The notes: a model not told the origin generated them from the letters alone. A stretch of 12,699 nt of DNA from an uncultured Porphyromonadaceae bacterium (GCA_905202215.1 CAJKRG010000064.1:1-12699), one strand, 5' to 3'. Counted from the first letter of the stretch, positions 1 to 7,849 are shown. Numbers and translations are program-made.

Positions 1-108
1 CCGGCTCCGTTCCGTCTCAATCCTTACCCTGAGGTCGAAACCGCCGGCGGCATGGGAAACTGTAGCAACCAGTATGCAGATGGCTATATTTCTGATAAGT
101 CCGTTCAT
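1..108 (-). CDS. 5' end of a secreted protein gene (partial)
   Basis: An ATG at 108-106 on the minus strand opens a frame that stays open for 36 codons to the window edge. The first 20 or so residues look like a Sec signal peptide: M-N-G-L-I-R, then a hydrophobic stretch I-A-I-C-I-L-V-A, ending near S-H-A-A-G-G. The mature part seen (F-D-L-R-V-R-I-E) is too short to assign. It is transcribed divergently from purN, and a promoter-like sequence lies 47 nt upstream of the start. The product is probably exported to the periplasm or beyond. I do not recognise the family, and the rest of the gene lies outside the window. Confidence 0.5.
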   Translation of the reverse strand, partial: MNGLIRNIAICILVATVSHAAGGFDLRVRIETERSR

Positions 109-154
109 AAAAGGCTTGAATTTGAATGAATGTGTTGCCGTTTTGGTAAAACTA

Positions 155-183
155 CGAATATAGTTTCAAAATAGCAAATACAA
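155..183 (-). promoter_or_regulatory. Possible promoter for the minus-strand secreted protein gene
   Basis: Read on the minus strand, TTG (183-181) is followed after 18 nt by TATATTCG (162-155). This is one mismatch from the Bacteroidota -7 element TAnnTTTG, at near-normal spacing from a -33 TTG. The predicted leader would be about 40 nt. The match is imperfect, so the call is tentative. Confidence 0.3.
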
Positions 184-282
184 GCCTCGGAATTTGCATA
201 AGTTTATGCGATTCACTCGTCTTATTTGCGGGTATTGTGGGTGAAGAGGGGGGTAGTGAATGGATAATCGGGCTTTTTTGTT

Positions 283-290
283 TAATTTTG
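283..290 (+). promoter_or_regulatory. Possible -7 element upstream of purN
   Basis: TAATTTTG matches the Bacteroidota -7 consensus TAnnTTTG exactly and lies 45 nt before the chosen purN start, giving a leader of about 40 nt. No convincing TTTG is seen about 20 nt further upstream, so the assignment rests on one element only. Confidence 0.35.
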
Positions 291-335
291 GAGCATAAAA
301 GCATTAAACAAGTGTCGCAAGGTATGGAAAAGGGA

Positions 336-1460
336 ATGTCGCAGCTTAACACAGCCGTCTTCGCATCGGGAGAGGGTACTAATGCCGAGAACATAATACG
401 ATATTTTCAGGGGGCACCGTATGGTGGCGGGGTGGCGCTTGTGGTGACGAACCGCGCCGATGCAGGGGTGATAGCCCGTGCCGGCAGGTATGGGGTGCCG
501 GTAAAGGTTGTGACGAAAGAGGAGATCAACGATCCGGACGTTATGGTTCCGCTGCTTGACAGCTATGGAATAGAGGCGGTGGTTCTTGCCGGGTTCCTTC
601 TCATGGTGCCGGCATATCTGATCGACCGCTACAGGGAGCGGATGGTCAATATCCATCCCTCGCTGCTTCCGGCATACGGAGGGAAGGGGATGTACGGGCG
701 CAGGGTGCATGAGGCGGTGGTGGCCGCAGGGGAGCGGCGCACCGGCATTACCATACATCTTGTGAGTGACCGCTACGACGAGGGGCGCATATTGTTCCAG
801 GCGTCGGTGGAGGTGGATCCGTGTGATACGGTGGCGGATGTGGACCGCAAGGTGCGCGCCCTGGAGATGCGCCATTTCCCCCGCGTGCTGCACCGCATTC
901 TGTTCGGGGGCAGGATTGTGACAGAGAGGCTTCTGCTGCGTCCCTGGCGCGTGGAGGATGCTCCGGCGCTTTACCGGTATGCCTCTGATCCGGCAGTGGG
1001 GCCGATCGCAGGATGGCCTCCGCATGAGTCTGTGGAGCAGAGCCGCGCTGTGATACATGATGTGTTTTCGGCGCCTGAGACCTATGCCGTGGTGCCGGTG
1101 GAGACCGGTGAGCCGGCGGGATGCTGCGGACTGCTTTTCGGGGAGAACCGCAATTCCGCCCGGATGGGCGACAATGAGGCTGAGGCAGGATACTGGATCG
1201 GGACACCCTACTGGGGAAAAGGGCTTATACCCGAGGCCATGGAGGCGCTTCTGAAGCATGCTTTCGGCAGTCTCGGACTGTCGGCTGTATGGATCAGCTG
1301 CGATGTGGCCAACGTGCGGTCGCGGCGCGTGGCCGAAAAGTGCGGCTTCACGTACAGCCATACCGAACAGCAGCCCCATCCGCTGACCGGAGTCGCGACG
1401 GAAAACGTTTTTTATCGGTTGACAGGTATGGATTTCGCCGTCCGCCATCATGAGGGGTGA
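336..1460 (+). CDS. purN: Phosphoribosylglycinamide formyltransferase (PurN) fused to a GNAT acetyltransferase
   Basis: The first ~190 residues are PurN, the cytosolic enzyme that moves a formyl group from 10-formyl-tetrahydrofolate to GAR in purine synthesis. Visible are the N-terminal substrate loop A-S-G-E-G-T-N-A-E-N, the active-site strand N-I-H-P-S-L-L-P with Asn105 and His107 (start at 336), the G-G-K-G-M-Y loop, and S-D-R-Y-D-E-G, whose Asp148 matches the catalytic Asp of the family. E. coli PurN is about 212 aa. Here the frame runs on without a stop into a RimJ/RimL-type GNAT domain (about residues 192-374) that starts T-E-R-L-L-L-R-P-W and has the acetyl-CoA loop Y-W-G-K-G-L-I-P-E-A and the C-terminal N-V-R-S-R-R-V-A-E-K-C-G-F. 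The joint is direct, with almost no linker. ATG 336 gives the usual PurN N-terminus; ATG 324 and ATG 237 are in-frame alternatives. The substrate of the GNAT half is unknown. Confidence 0.9.
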   Translation: MSQLNTAVFASGEGTNAENIIRYFQGAPYGGGVALVVTNRADAGVIARAGRYGVPVKVVTKEEINDPDVMVPLLDSYGIEAVVLAGFLLMVPAYLIDRYRERMVNIHPSLLPAYGGKGMYGRRVHEAVVAAGERRTGITIHLVSDRYDEGRILFQASVEVDPCDTVADVDRKVRALEMRHFPRVLHRILFGGRIVTERLLLRPWRVEDAPALYRYASDPAVGPIAGWPPHESVEQSRAVIHDVFSAPETYAVVPVETGEPAGCCGLLFGENRNSARMGDNEAEAGYWIGTPYWGKGLIPEAMEALLKHAFGSLGLSAVWISCDVANVRSRRVAEKCGFTYSHTEQQPHPLTGVATENVFYRLTGMDFAVRHHEG

Positions 1461-2953
1461 GATGTACCGGATCCCTGTGGCGCCGCAGGCCCGTCACCGG
1501 AAGTGGGGGCAGGGGCTTTCCCTGCTGTGGCGCCCGGTGTGGCGGCATCGTCGTTGAGGAAAAACGGGTAGGGCACACCGAAAACCGTATTGATGTTTTT
1601 CCCGGGGCTGAGGTAGCCGTCGACAATGGTATCGCGACCGGAAGGATTCTCAAAGGTATAGAGCATGAAGAATCGCAGCATTGCGGCAACGTGCTCGAAG
1701 ACCGTGTCCTGAATGCCTTCGTAGGGGAACCAGCCCGATGTTGCCGTGAAGCAGTATATCTGCAGGGGTATGCCTGTGGCGGTCTGGGGGAGGGTGGATA
1801 CGAAACAGTCGCTGGTGTGCGATATGTCGGGATTGGCGTCGAGCCACATCTTCATATACGCCCGGAAGAGACCCAGATTGGTGTCGATTGTTCCGTTGAC
1901 AAGCCCCTCGGGATTGTCAACGTCATGTACATCGCCTGCGGCCTGCTGAGCGAGTTTTTTTGTGATATATTCGTCCATGAAAGGCACTTTGCGTATCATG
2001 TCGAGCATTTCGGGGGTCGCCGGAAGCACACTGTCGGCATCTATCATGAAACTGCGGCGTATTCGTCGCGTATGGCTCTGCTGCATGGTGCGGTAGTTAG
2101 TGAAGCCGGAGCTGATCAGGCTGTATGGAGGCAATGTGGTGGTCGTTTTGTCCCAGTTCAGTACCTTGACGGCTACGAGCGACACCTCCTGGACGGTTCC
2201 GTTGGCATTGGTGCCCGGCACGGCTATCCAGTCGCCGACATGGAGGCTGTCGTTCTCCGACAGCTGCACTCCGGCTACTACGCCGAGAATGTTGTCCTTG
2301 AAAATCAGCATCAGCACGGCTGAGAAAGCTCCCAGACCGGCAAGCAGCGAGGCCGGCGATTTGTCGAGCAGTATCGCCACTATAATGATGACTGCCACTA
2401 TCCACACTATGATCTTCACGAGCTGCGCCAGGCCGTTGAGCGGCAGCTTGCGCTTGTTGGCACGGGCATCGATATGCTGCCACAAGGCATTCAGCAGAGC
2501 TGTCAGGGCCACTGTCATCACAAATACGATGTAGATGAAAGTGATCTTCGTCAGAATGCCCGAAAGACTGTTGTGGTTCGACAGCGTGAACTGTATGAGA
2601 ATAAGAAATACAAGCGGCGGAATAATCCGGCACACCTTATGGAAAAACCGCTGGCGTGTCAGCGACTGATATGTGTCCGAATCCCAATGCCGTGCTATGG
2701 TCTGTACGGTTTTAAGCACGATCCACTGCACGATATAGCCCGCCACTATCGACAGGCCGAGCACCACGGCGGCATAGAGAAACGTGACTATCGTCGTATT
2801 GTTGTCCAGGCCGAATACGCCCAGAATCCAGTCGACGATATTCATGATGAAGCCGGCTATCGCCGCCGAAATGCCGTCGCGGTCGCCGATGAAATGGGTG
2901 ATGTCAACGGGTGTCCGTATCGCGTCGGTTACTATATGATTGATCGGAAACAT
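1448..2953 (-). CDS. MscS-family mechanosensitive ion channel (YbdG-like)
   Basis: A 501-residue inner-membrane protein that should open under membrane tension and release solutes on osmotic downshift. Hydrophobic segments are seen at about residues 30-48, 56-80, 108-122, 135-157 and 179-196. They are followed by the family's pore helix and start of the beta domain (about 199-285): small-residue-rich L-L-A-G-L-G-A-F-S-A, then F-K-D-N-I-L-G-V-V-A-G, then V-G-D-W-I-A-V and G-T-V-Q-E-V, then L-P-P-Y-S-L-I. The several helices before the pore and the long cytoplasmic part resemble E. coli YbdG (about 415 aa) more than the short MscS. The last 35 residues are a low-complexity Ala/Pro/Gly/Ser tail with no obvious role. 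The 3' end overlaps the purN-GNAT 3' end by 13 bp. The PepSY-like lipoprotein gene lies 61 nt upstream on the same strand, so co-transcription is possible but not shown. Confidence 0.88.
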   Translation of the reverse strand: MFPINHIVTDAIRTPVDITHFIGDRDGISAAIAGFIMNIVDWILGVFGLDNNTTIVTFLYAAVVLGLSIVAGYIVQWIVLKTVQTIARHWDSDTYQSLTRQRFFHKVCRIIPPLVFLILIQFTLSNHNSLSGILTKITFIYIVFVMTVALTALLNALWQHIDARANKRKLPLNGLAQLVKIIVWIVAVIIIVAILLDKSPASLLAGLGAFSAVLMLIFKDNILGVVAGVQLSENDSLHVGDWIAVPGTNANGTVQEVSLVAVKVLNWDKTTTTLPPYSLISSGFTNYRTMQQSHTRRIRRSFMIDADSVLPATPEMLDMIRKVPFMDEYITKKLAQQAAGDVHDVDNPEGLVNGTIDTNLGLFRAYMKMWLDANPDISHTSDCFVSTLPQTATGIPLQIYCFTATSGWFPYEGIQDTVFEHVAAMLRFFMLYTFENPSGRDTIVDGYLSPGKNINTVFGVPYPFFLNDDAATPGATAGKAPAPTSGDGPAAPQGSGTSHPS

Positions 2954-3014
2954 AATGCGGTAAAATCATATTTCGGATACCTTTTTGCCGGGGTATCGCA
3001 TTCCGGCGGGCGCA

Positions 3015-3536
3015 TTATCGCGATATTACGGTAGTGGGAAGAATATCGGGAACGGAGGCGGATGGAATAGCCTTGATCATCTCTCCTCCGGTGGTATAGA
3101 AGAGATCCATGTCGGGCTGACCTGCGGTTTCGACTTCGATCACGTAGAATTCGTCGGTGGTCTGCTTGTAGTAGCTTATGTCGTCGACTGTCCATGTGCC
3201 GTATTCTCCTTTGGCGAAAGCCGCATTCACGGCATTGTCGGGCACGAGGAAGAAATCTTTGCCGAAATCTTTCTCGGTCATGGCCCAGGCGGCGTTGGCA
3301 TCGAACCATACGTCGTAGTCTACCATATTCTTTTTGAATTCGGCGACGCGATAAGCTCCTTCGGTCTCCCATTTCACGTCTTTGGCGTCGGGTTCAACCT
3401 TTTTCAGAGCATTCACAAAAGCCTCGGGTACATTGTTTATGCCGTTGTTGTCGTCATCGTCGCTGCATGCGGGGAGAGATACGGCCATCATGGCAATGGC
3501 GACGGCACCCGCAAAAAAAGCTTTGGTCTTTTTCAT
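3015..3536 (-). CDS. PepSY-like (BLIP-like) surface lipoprotein
   Basis: A 173-residue lipoprotein starting M-K-K-T-K, with a hydrophobic signal and lipobox L-P-A-C (Cys24). The cysteine is followed by S-D-D-D-D-N, the acidic pattern that acts in Bacteroidota as an export signal to the outer face of the outer membrane, so surface exposure is likely. The mature part looks like two copies of the PepSY-like fold (the family described as beta-lactamase-inhibitor-like). One runs V-P-E-A-F-V-N-A-L through W-E-T-E-G-A-Y-R-V to D-Y-D-V-W-F-D; the other runs V-P-D-N-A-V-N-A-A-F through T-D-E-F-Y-V-I-E-V to the end. Such proteins are common in gut Bacteroidales and their targets are mostly unknown. An in-frame ATG 33 nt upstream (3569) would put a non-signal leader before M-K-K, so 3536 is preferred. 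Confidence 0.75.
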   Translation of the reverse strand: MKKTKAFFAGAVAIAMMAVSLPACSDDDDNNGINNVPEAFVNALKKVEPDAKDVKWETEGAYRVAEFKKNMVDYDVWFDANAAWAMTEKDFGKDFFLVPDNAVNAAFAKGEYGTWTVDDISYYKQTTDEFYVIEVETAGQPDMDLFYTTGGEMIKAIPSASVPDILPTTVISR

Positions 3537-3608
3537 AGAATCGTAGTGTAAATTGTGAAATAACAACATGAAAACATCTCCGCCTCCGAAAATGTTCCCG
3601 CCATGATG

Positions 3609-3620
3609 CGGAAACGGCAG
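3609..3620 (+). repeat. 12-bp direct repeat flanking the AT-rich gene pair (second copy 7962-7973)
   Basis: CGGAAACGGCAG occurs here and again at 7962-7973, where it forms part of a terminator stem. The copies lie just outside the two AT-rich genes, one on each side. They could be a remnant of an insertion event. However, by a rough count, about five 12-mer direct repeats are expected by chance in a window this size, so significance is weak. Confidence 0.3.
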
Positions 3621-3695
3621 TTAATCGGGCTAATACTGTGGGTTGTAGACTTTAACAAACTTGTGTGTTAAATATGTTTAAAAATCAAAAAAATA

Positions 3696-3727
3696 TTTGC
3701 AAAAGAAAATCGTGAAGCATACTTTTG
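3696..3727 (+). promoter_or_regulatory. Bacteroidota-type promoter of the AT-rich gene pair
   Basis: TTTG at 3696-3699 and TACTTTTG at 3720-3727 match the -33 and TAnnTTTG -7 elements of the Bacteroidota primary sigma factor, 20 nt apart. It is the best promoter match in the window. Transcription would begin about 3732-3734, leaving only about 10-12 nt before the ATG at 3744, so the transcript would have a very short leader and no room for a classical ribosome binding site. Confidence 0.75.
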
Positions 3728-3743
3728 TAAAAACCGAATTATC

Positions 3744-5864
3744 ATGACCAAATTCTTTAAAATTATCTTTGTTTTTCTTGCTTCGATTTGCTTTTTAAGC
3801 ATAGAGGATGCTTGTGCAGCCGAGAAAAAAGTGATTTATCATCGTTTTGAACAATCGTCAGTTTCAAATGGCTCAATGGCTAAGAGTGGGCCGATCATGC
3901 GGAAATCTCAAAGAATGAACAATCAAGCTGGCCGGATCAAAGTGTCGTATGAAGGCATTGTTCCTGCTGAACTTAAAACCGGTATTGAAGCTGCGGCTGA
4001 CAGATGGTCGTCTGTTATTAGAAATGAGCAACTTATCCGTGTTGTTGTTCTGATGGATGATCTCCCGGCGAATTTGTGTGCCGCCGTAGAGGTTGGTTAT
4101 GGTTATCTGGACAACGTGTATGTTTTATATCCGACAACATTACTTGCAGAATTAACCGGTCTTGAACAATCTGACGATGTTTGGCCTAATGCGATTATAG
4201 TTTTGAATTCCAATACTGATTGGGACACATCTTTTAGTCCCGCAGATGATATTACGGGTATAAATATATATTCATGCACTTTGCGGTCACTGGCTTTGGC
4301 ATGTGGTTTCGGATCGAGTGTATTAACAAGCGACGGAGGTATTTCTTACGATTTTTATGACATGAATCCATCGATTTTTGATAATTTGATTTTATCAGAA
4401 GACCAAAGAATGGCTTCTCTACCTCGTTTGTCTAAAGAATTGAAAAATTTTGTCACACTTAAAAATATATATGCAATAAGTGTGAAGCCTGAGTATAAAT
4501 TATACTCCCCAAATCCATTTGAGTCTGGGAAATCTCTGATTTATTATGATAATGTCAATAGCCTGATGCACTACGACTTTGGCATGGGCGATTGTATGTT
4601 CAATGTTGATCAGTATACTGTTGATGCGCTTAATGAAATTGGGTGGGGAATAAAGCGCGAAAATGCCAGACGTATAATATGTGATGACATTGGTGATAAT
4701 GGATTGGGATCTGCTTATTCATCCCATGTTTTCAGACTTGAGGATAATTCATCAATAGGCTCTTACGAATGGTCTTTTATATTGTATGAACAGAATGGAG
4801 AAGAGCGCGTAATATCTACAGCTACATCTTCAGATTTTATGATTAAAGCGATAGAATCGCCTAATGAATTTAAGAAAAATTCAGAAGGAGATATAATAGG
4901 TCGTGTAAAATGTGATTATTCTATAGGTGGAAAACAAGAGAGTGCTTATTTTTCGGTGTTTCTTGAACTTCAGCCGGTAATTTTATCTGTTGAAAAACAA
5001 GAAATCCATCAGGCGGAGGACTACGAGGGTTACTATTTAACTTTCGATGTTTATTATCAGGGATCAGATACTATATATATTGATTTGGAAGAAGAATATA
5101 GTTCGTCATTAAGATCCCAGATTATATACTCACCCTATAAGGCAACAATAAAAACAGGTAATATTAATCCTTATAATTACGCGTGGGTTGATATTAAGGT
5201 ATATAATAAATATGGGAGTGCAGTAGAGACAATAGAACTTGAACCCACAACAGAACTTTCGGCGGGGTTGGATTATGAGATCTCAAACGTGAAATATGAT
5301 TATGCAGTTGAATTTATAAACGGTAAATACGACATATCAGGTGATTTCAGTTTTGACGTAAAAGTTAGCAATACGCCGCGCTTTATTGTTGCACATACGA
5401 ATCCCTATAGTCATATAGAACACTTCTATAGTGTCCAGCATAATTTTACTGCCGATCCTGCAGGTGTCGTTGAGACGAAATTTGTTCATTCGTCAATTAA
5501 ACCGGGTGTATTTTTTAGGTTGCGTATTCAAAGGAAAGATGGTTCATTCTTTTCTTCCCCTGAATTTTGTTCGACAGACTATATAAGGGAGGACGATAAG
5601 AATTTATATTTCAGTGGTGTCATGGACCAGGCTCTATCTTCAGATATTAAAATAGGCCTCGACCATTCAAGTCTTTATATATCCGGCTGCGTAGCGATGA
5701 AGGAAGTCAAGATCATGGATATGAATGGGAAGGAGGTAAAGGCTATTGAATTGGATGATTCAAACCGATGTGAGATTGATATTTCGGATATGGCCAGAGG
5801 GTTCTATATTATTAAGATAATAGATTCCAAAGACTATGAATGCAATAAAAAATTTATGTACTGA
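3744..5864 (+). CDS. Secreted protein with degenerate zincin-like domain and T9SS sorting domain
   Basis: A 706-residue exported protein, not recognised as a named family. Residues 1-26 are a signal peptide ending near A-C-A-A. Residues about 75-302 resemble secreted zincin-type metallopeptidases: an alpha segment A-A-A-D-R-W-S-S-V-I, a strand I-R-V-V-V-L-M, then V-L-N-S-N-T-D-W-D, and the active-site helix. In active relatives that helix reads L-H-E-I-G-H-G-L-G-F; here it is L-R-S-L-A-L-A-C-G-F-G (180-190), so both zinc histidines and the catalytic Glu are gone. The domain ends with H-Y-D-F-G-M-G (276-282) and A-L-N-E-I-G-W (295-301). Residues about 305-630 look beta-rich and Ig-like. The last ~75 residues are a type A T9SS sorting domain: V-K-I-M-D-M-N-G-K-E-V, then I-D-I-S-D-M-A-R-G-F-Y-I-I-K-I, ending K-K-F-M-Y. 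It should cross the outer membrane by T9SS and be non-catalytic, perhaps a binding or structural protein. The gene is AT-rich unlike its neighbours and forms an operon with the next gene. Confidence 0.8.
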   Translation: MTKFFKIIFVFLASICFLSIEDACAAEKKVIYHRFEQSSVSNGSMAKSGPIMRKSQRMNNQAGRIKVSYEGIVPAELKTGIEAAADRWSSVIRNEQLIRVVVLMDDLPANLCAAVEVGYGYLDNVYVLYPTTLLAELTGLEQSDDVWPNAIIVLNSNTDWDTSFSPADDITGINIYSCTLRSLALACGFGSSVLTSDGGISYDFYDMNPSIFDNLILSEDQRMASLPRLSKELKNFVTLKNIYAISVKPEYKLYSPNPFESGKSLIYYDNVNSLMHYDFGMGDCMFNVDQYTVDALNEIGWGIKRENARRIICDDIGDNGLGSAYSSHVFRLEDNSSIGSYEWSFILYEQNGEERVISTATSSDFMIKAIESPNEFKKNSEGDIIGRVKCDYSIGGKQESAYFSVFLELQPVILSVEKQEIHQAEDYEGYYLTFDVYYQGSDTIYIDLEEEYSSSLRSQIIYSPYKATIKTGNINPYNYAWVDIKVYNKYGSAVETIELEPTTELSAGLDYEISNVKYDYAVEFINGKYDISGDFSFDVKVSNTPRFIVAHTNPYSHIEHFYSVQHNFTADPAGVVETKFVHSSIKPGVFFRLRIQRKDGSFFSSPEFCSTDYIREDDKNLYFSGVMDQALSSDIKIGLDHSSLYISGCVAMKEVKIMDMNGKEVKAIELDDSNRCEIDISDMARGFYIIKIIDSKDYECNKKFMY

Positions 5865-5866
5865 TT

Positions 5867-7849
5867 ATGAAAAAAATTATTCTATTCTGGATAATGCTAT
5901 GTAGCATTTTATCTGTCTCATCACAAAACATCCAGGAATTTGACAATTTTGTAAGTGATGAACTTGTTGGAGGTCTATCAGATCTCAAGGTCATTCGCGA
6001 GATTAACGGTGGCACTATATTCAAAGTTCAATATAGTTCTGATTGTACCTATGAGATGCAGGGTGCTTTCGAATATGCATGTAAAATTGTAGAAGAATAT
6101 CTACCTCCGTGTCTGCCTATTACGATTTCTGTGAAATGGGAAACGTTTCGAGGCATTACAGCTAAGAAGCAACTCTCCAAAATTAAAATTCTTGGATACG
6201 AAAATTTTACGGATGTAACATTTGGATCGACATCTTATATGCCGCATATCAAACATATCCTTCTAAAAGAGTATGAGACTCATGTTAATCATACATTTTA
6301 TGATTCTATTCCTGACGTTGTCTTTTTGGATAATCCAAATAGGCCCGATATAACGATTTCATATAATGAAAATTTAAAATCGGAATTCTCATACAGTTTA
6401 GATACAGAATGTGGCGATAAATATGATTTCATCTCGTTAGCTATAAGAGACATCGTCAGAGGTTTAGGTTTTGTAAGTCATTATACATATAATCCGACAA
6501 AGAAAACATTGGCTTTTCCTTCAGAAAAATCTAATCCATTTGAAAATGTAATTTCGCAGGCTTTGGGGAAAAATATTTCGGATTCAGAAAGATTGGTCAG
6601 GGCTACACAGGGATCACTTCCTATACCTTTCGAATCGAACACATACTTGCCGCTTACATTATATGCACCGACAACTTATGAAAATGGAGTATCTCTAAAT
6701 TACTTTATTCCAGATACAACTTATGTTATATCTAATGTCTTGTCATATAATTTTGGAAGGGGAACTATATGTCGAGATTTAAACGATAAATATGCAGAGG
6801 ATGTCTTTAGGAGTTTCTTGGGCTGGAAAGAGGATTTTTTGGTTGGAACGTCTGGTACAACATCATCAGGAGCTGGTAACACGAGTATGTTGTTGCCATA
6901 TAATGGAAGTATTCGATTTGATGATTATTTGGAAAAGAGCATTCAAAGAGAACCGCCCCGTCAAAATATAAATGTAAGTTATCAGAGTAATTCCGAATTT
7001 AATGAAATAGGGAATTATATAAATCAATTTCATTGCTATTATTGCCAGGACTTTTCGGATCAAAATAAGGAAGGAATTACGATATCTTTGTTGAAAAAAG
7101 ATGGGAAATGGGATATTGTATATCACACAGGAGACAATTATCCGTATCAGGATTTTTCTTTTACTGACTGGGTTTTGTCATATACTGCAGCCGAATATGC
7201 TAGAACATGCGATGGTTTTTTAAGAGCACGGATAACATTCGCTAATCCGGGAAAGAATGGCCAACTATGTTTTACATCACGTTATTTTGTAGTTGATTAT
7301 CTTCCGCAGACTGTTGAAATACAACTTGCTCAGGAAAATAAGAAATTGTCAAAAAGATTTTATAGTCCCGATTTGACACGTACAGTTCGAATTTATATGA
7401 AAAATATAGAAGGGTTGACTCGTGTCGTTGCCGAAAAGAAACGTGCTGGTTTCAGGTTACCTACTCGGATCGAAATTTCAGATTTTAAAAAAGGTTATTT
7501 TGATGTAGAAATAGATACGAATATTGATAATACTTTTACAGTTGTCGGATATAATGACAATGGATCAAGTCGCAGTATTCCGATAGAAATAGCCGCCGAC
7601 TATGATCCTTCGACCCAATATATTTTGATTCAGAATAATAATACTTTGAGATTAGCACCTGTGGTGGATAATCCTGTCGAATTGAAGGAATATATTATTA
7701 TTCCATTGGATCAAAATAAGGGAATACTTGTAAATAGAAAACCATTACCGCAAGTGATTGACATTAGTGAAAAATCAAGTGGATATTATCTTCTGAAATG
7801 TTACGATCAGGAAATGAATGAATATGATTTTAAATTTTTGAAGGAATAG
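5867..7849 (+). CDS. Second secreted protein with degenerate zincin-like domain, distant paralogue of the preceding gene
   Basis: A 660-residue exported protein starting 2 nt after the stop of the preceding gene, so translation is probably coupled. Signal peptide 1-20 (M-K-K-I-I-L-F-W then a hydrophobic core, cut near S-S-Q). Residues about 60-320 share the zincin-like layout of its neighbour. Y-D-F-I-S-L-A-I-R-D-I-V-R-G-L-G-F-V-S-H (186-205) closely follows the active-site helix of HEIGHGLGF peptidases, but His, Glu and His are replaced by Arg194, Asp195 and Arg198. Later landmarks also match the neighbour: S-Y-N-F-G-R-G (293-299) and F-L-G-W (317-320). The middle and C-terminal parts look beta-rich. 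The end (about 605-660), V-I-D-I-S-E-K-S-S-G-Y-Y-L-L-K-C-Y-D through F-K-F-L-K-E, resembles a T9SS type A sorting domain, less clearly than in the neighbour. Loss of the zinc ligands implies a pseudo-peptidase. The gene is strongly AT-rich. Function is unknown; a two-component secreted complex is my inference. Confidence 0.78.
   Translation: MKKIILFWIMLCSILSVSSQNIQEFDNFVSDELVGGLSDLKVIREINGGTIFKVQYSSDCTYEMQGAFEYACKIVEEYLPPCLPITISVKWETFRGITAKKQLSKIKILGYENFTDVTFGSTSYMPHIKHILLKEYETHVNHTFYDSIPDVVFLDNPNRPDITISYNENLKSEFSYSLDTECGDKYDFISLAIRDIVRGLGFVSHYTYNPTKKTLAFPSEKSNPFENVISQALGKNISDSERLVRATQGSLPIPFESNTYLPLTLYAPTTYENGVSLNYFIPDTTYVISNVLSYNFGRGTICRDLNDKYAEDVFRSFLGWKEDFLVGTSGTTSSGAGNTSMLLPYNGSIRFDDYLEKSIQREPPRQNINVSYQSNSEFNEIGNYINQFHCYYCQDFSDQNKEGITISLLKKDGKWDIVYHTGDNYPYQDFSFTDWVLSYTAAEYARTCDGFLRARITFANPGKNGQLCFTSRYFVVDYLPQTVEIQLAQENKKLSKRFYSPDLTRTVRIYMKNIEGLTRVVAEKKRAGFRLPTRIEISDFKKGYFDVEIDTNIDNTFTVVGYNDNGSSRSIPIEIAADYDPSTQYILIQNNNTLRLAPVVDNPVELKEYIIIPLDQNKGILVNRKPLPQVIDISEKSSGYYLLKCYDQEMNEYDFKFLKE

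Noticed and set aside
152..394. Small minus-strand frame across the purN promoter and start
   Set aside because: It overlaps the start of purN and the promoter-like sequences of both divergent genes; no ribosome-binding or family features.
282..1451. Long open frame antisense to purN-GNAT (389 codons)
   Set aside because: It is Arg/His/Pro-rich with no recognisable domain and lies fully opposite a gene with clear catalytic motifs; long antisense frames are expected in GC-rich coding DNA.
1457..2323. Open frame of 288 codons antisense to the MscS channel gene
   Set aside because: Its product shows no domain or signal, and the opposite strand encodes a clear membrane channel with the MscS pore motif.
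3570..3695. Promoter for the PepSY-like lipoprotein gene on the minus strand
   Set aside because: TTTG followed after 20 nt by TATTAGCC has the right spacing, but the -7 match is poor, so I do not call it.
3744..5864. Active zinc metallopeptidase
   Set aside because: The fold resembles a zincin, but no HExxH is present anywhere in the chain, and the expected helix has R-S-x-x-L.
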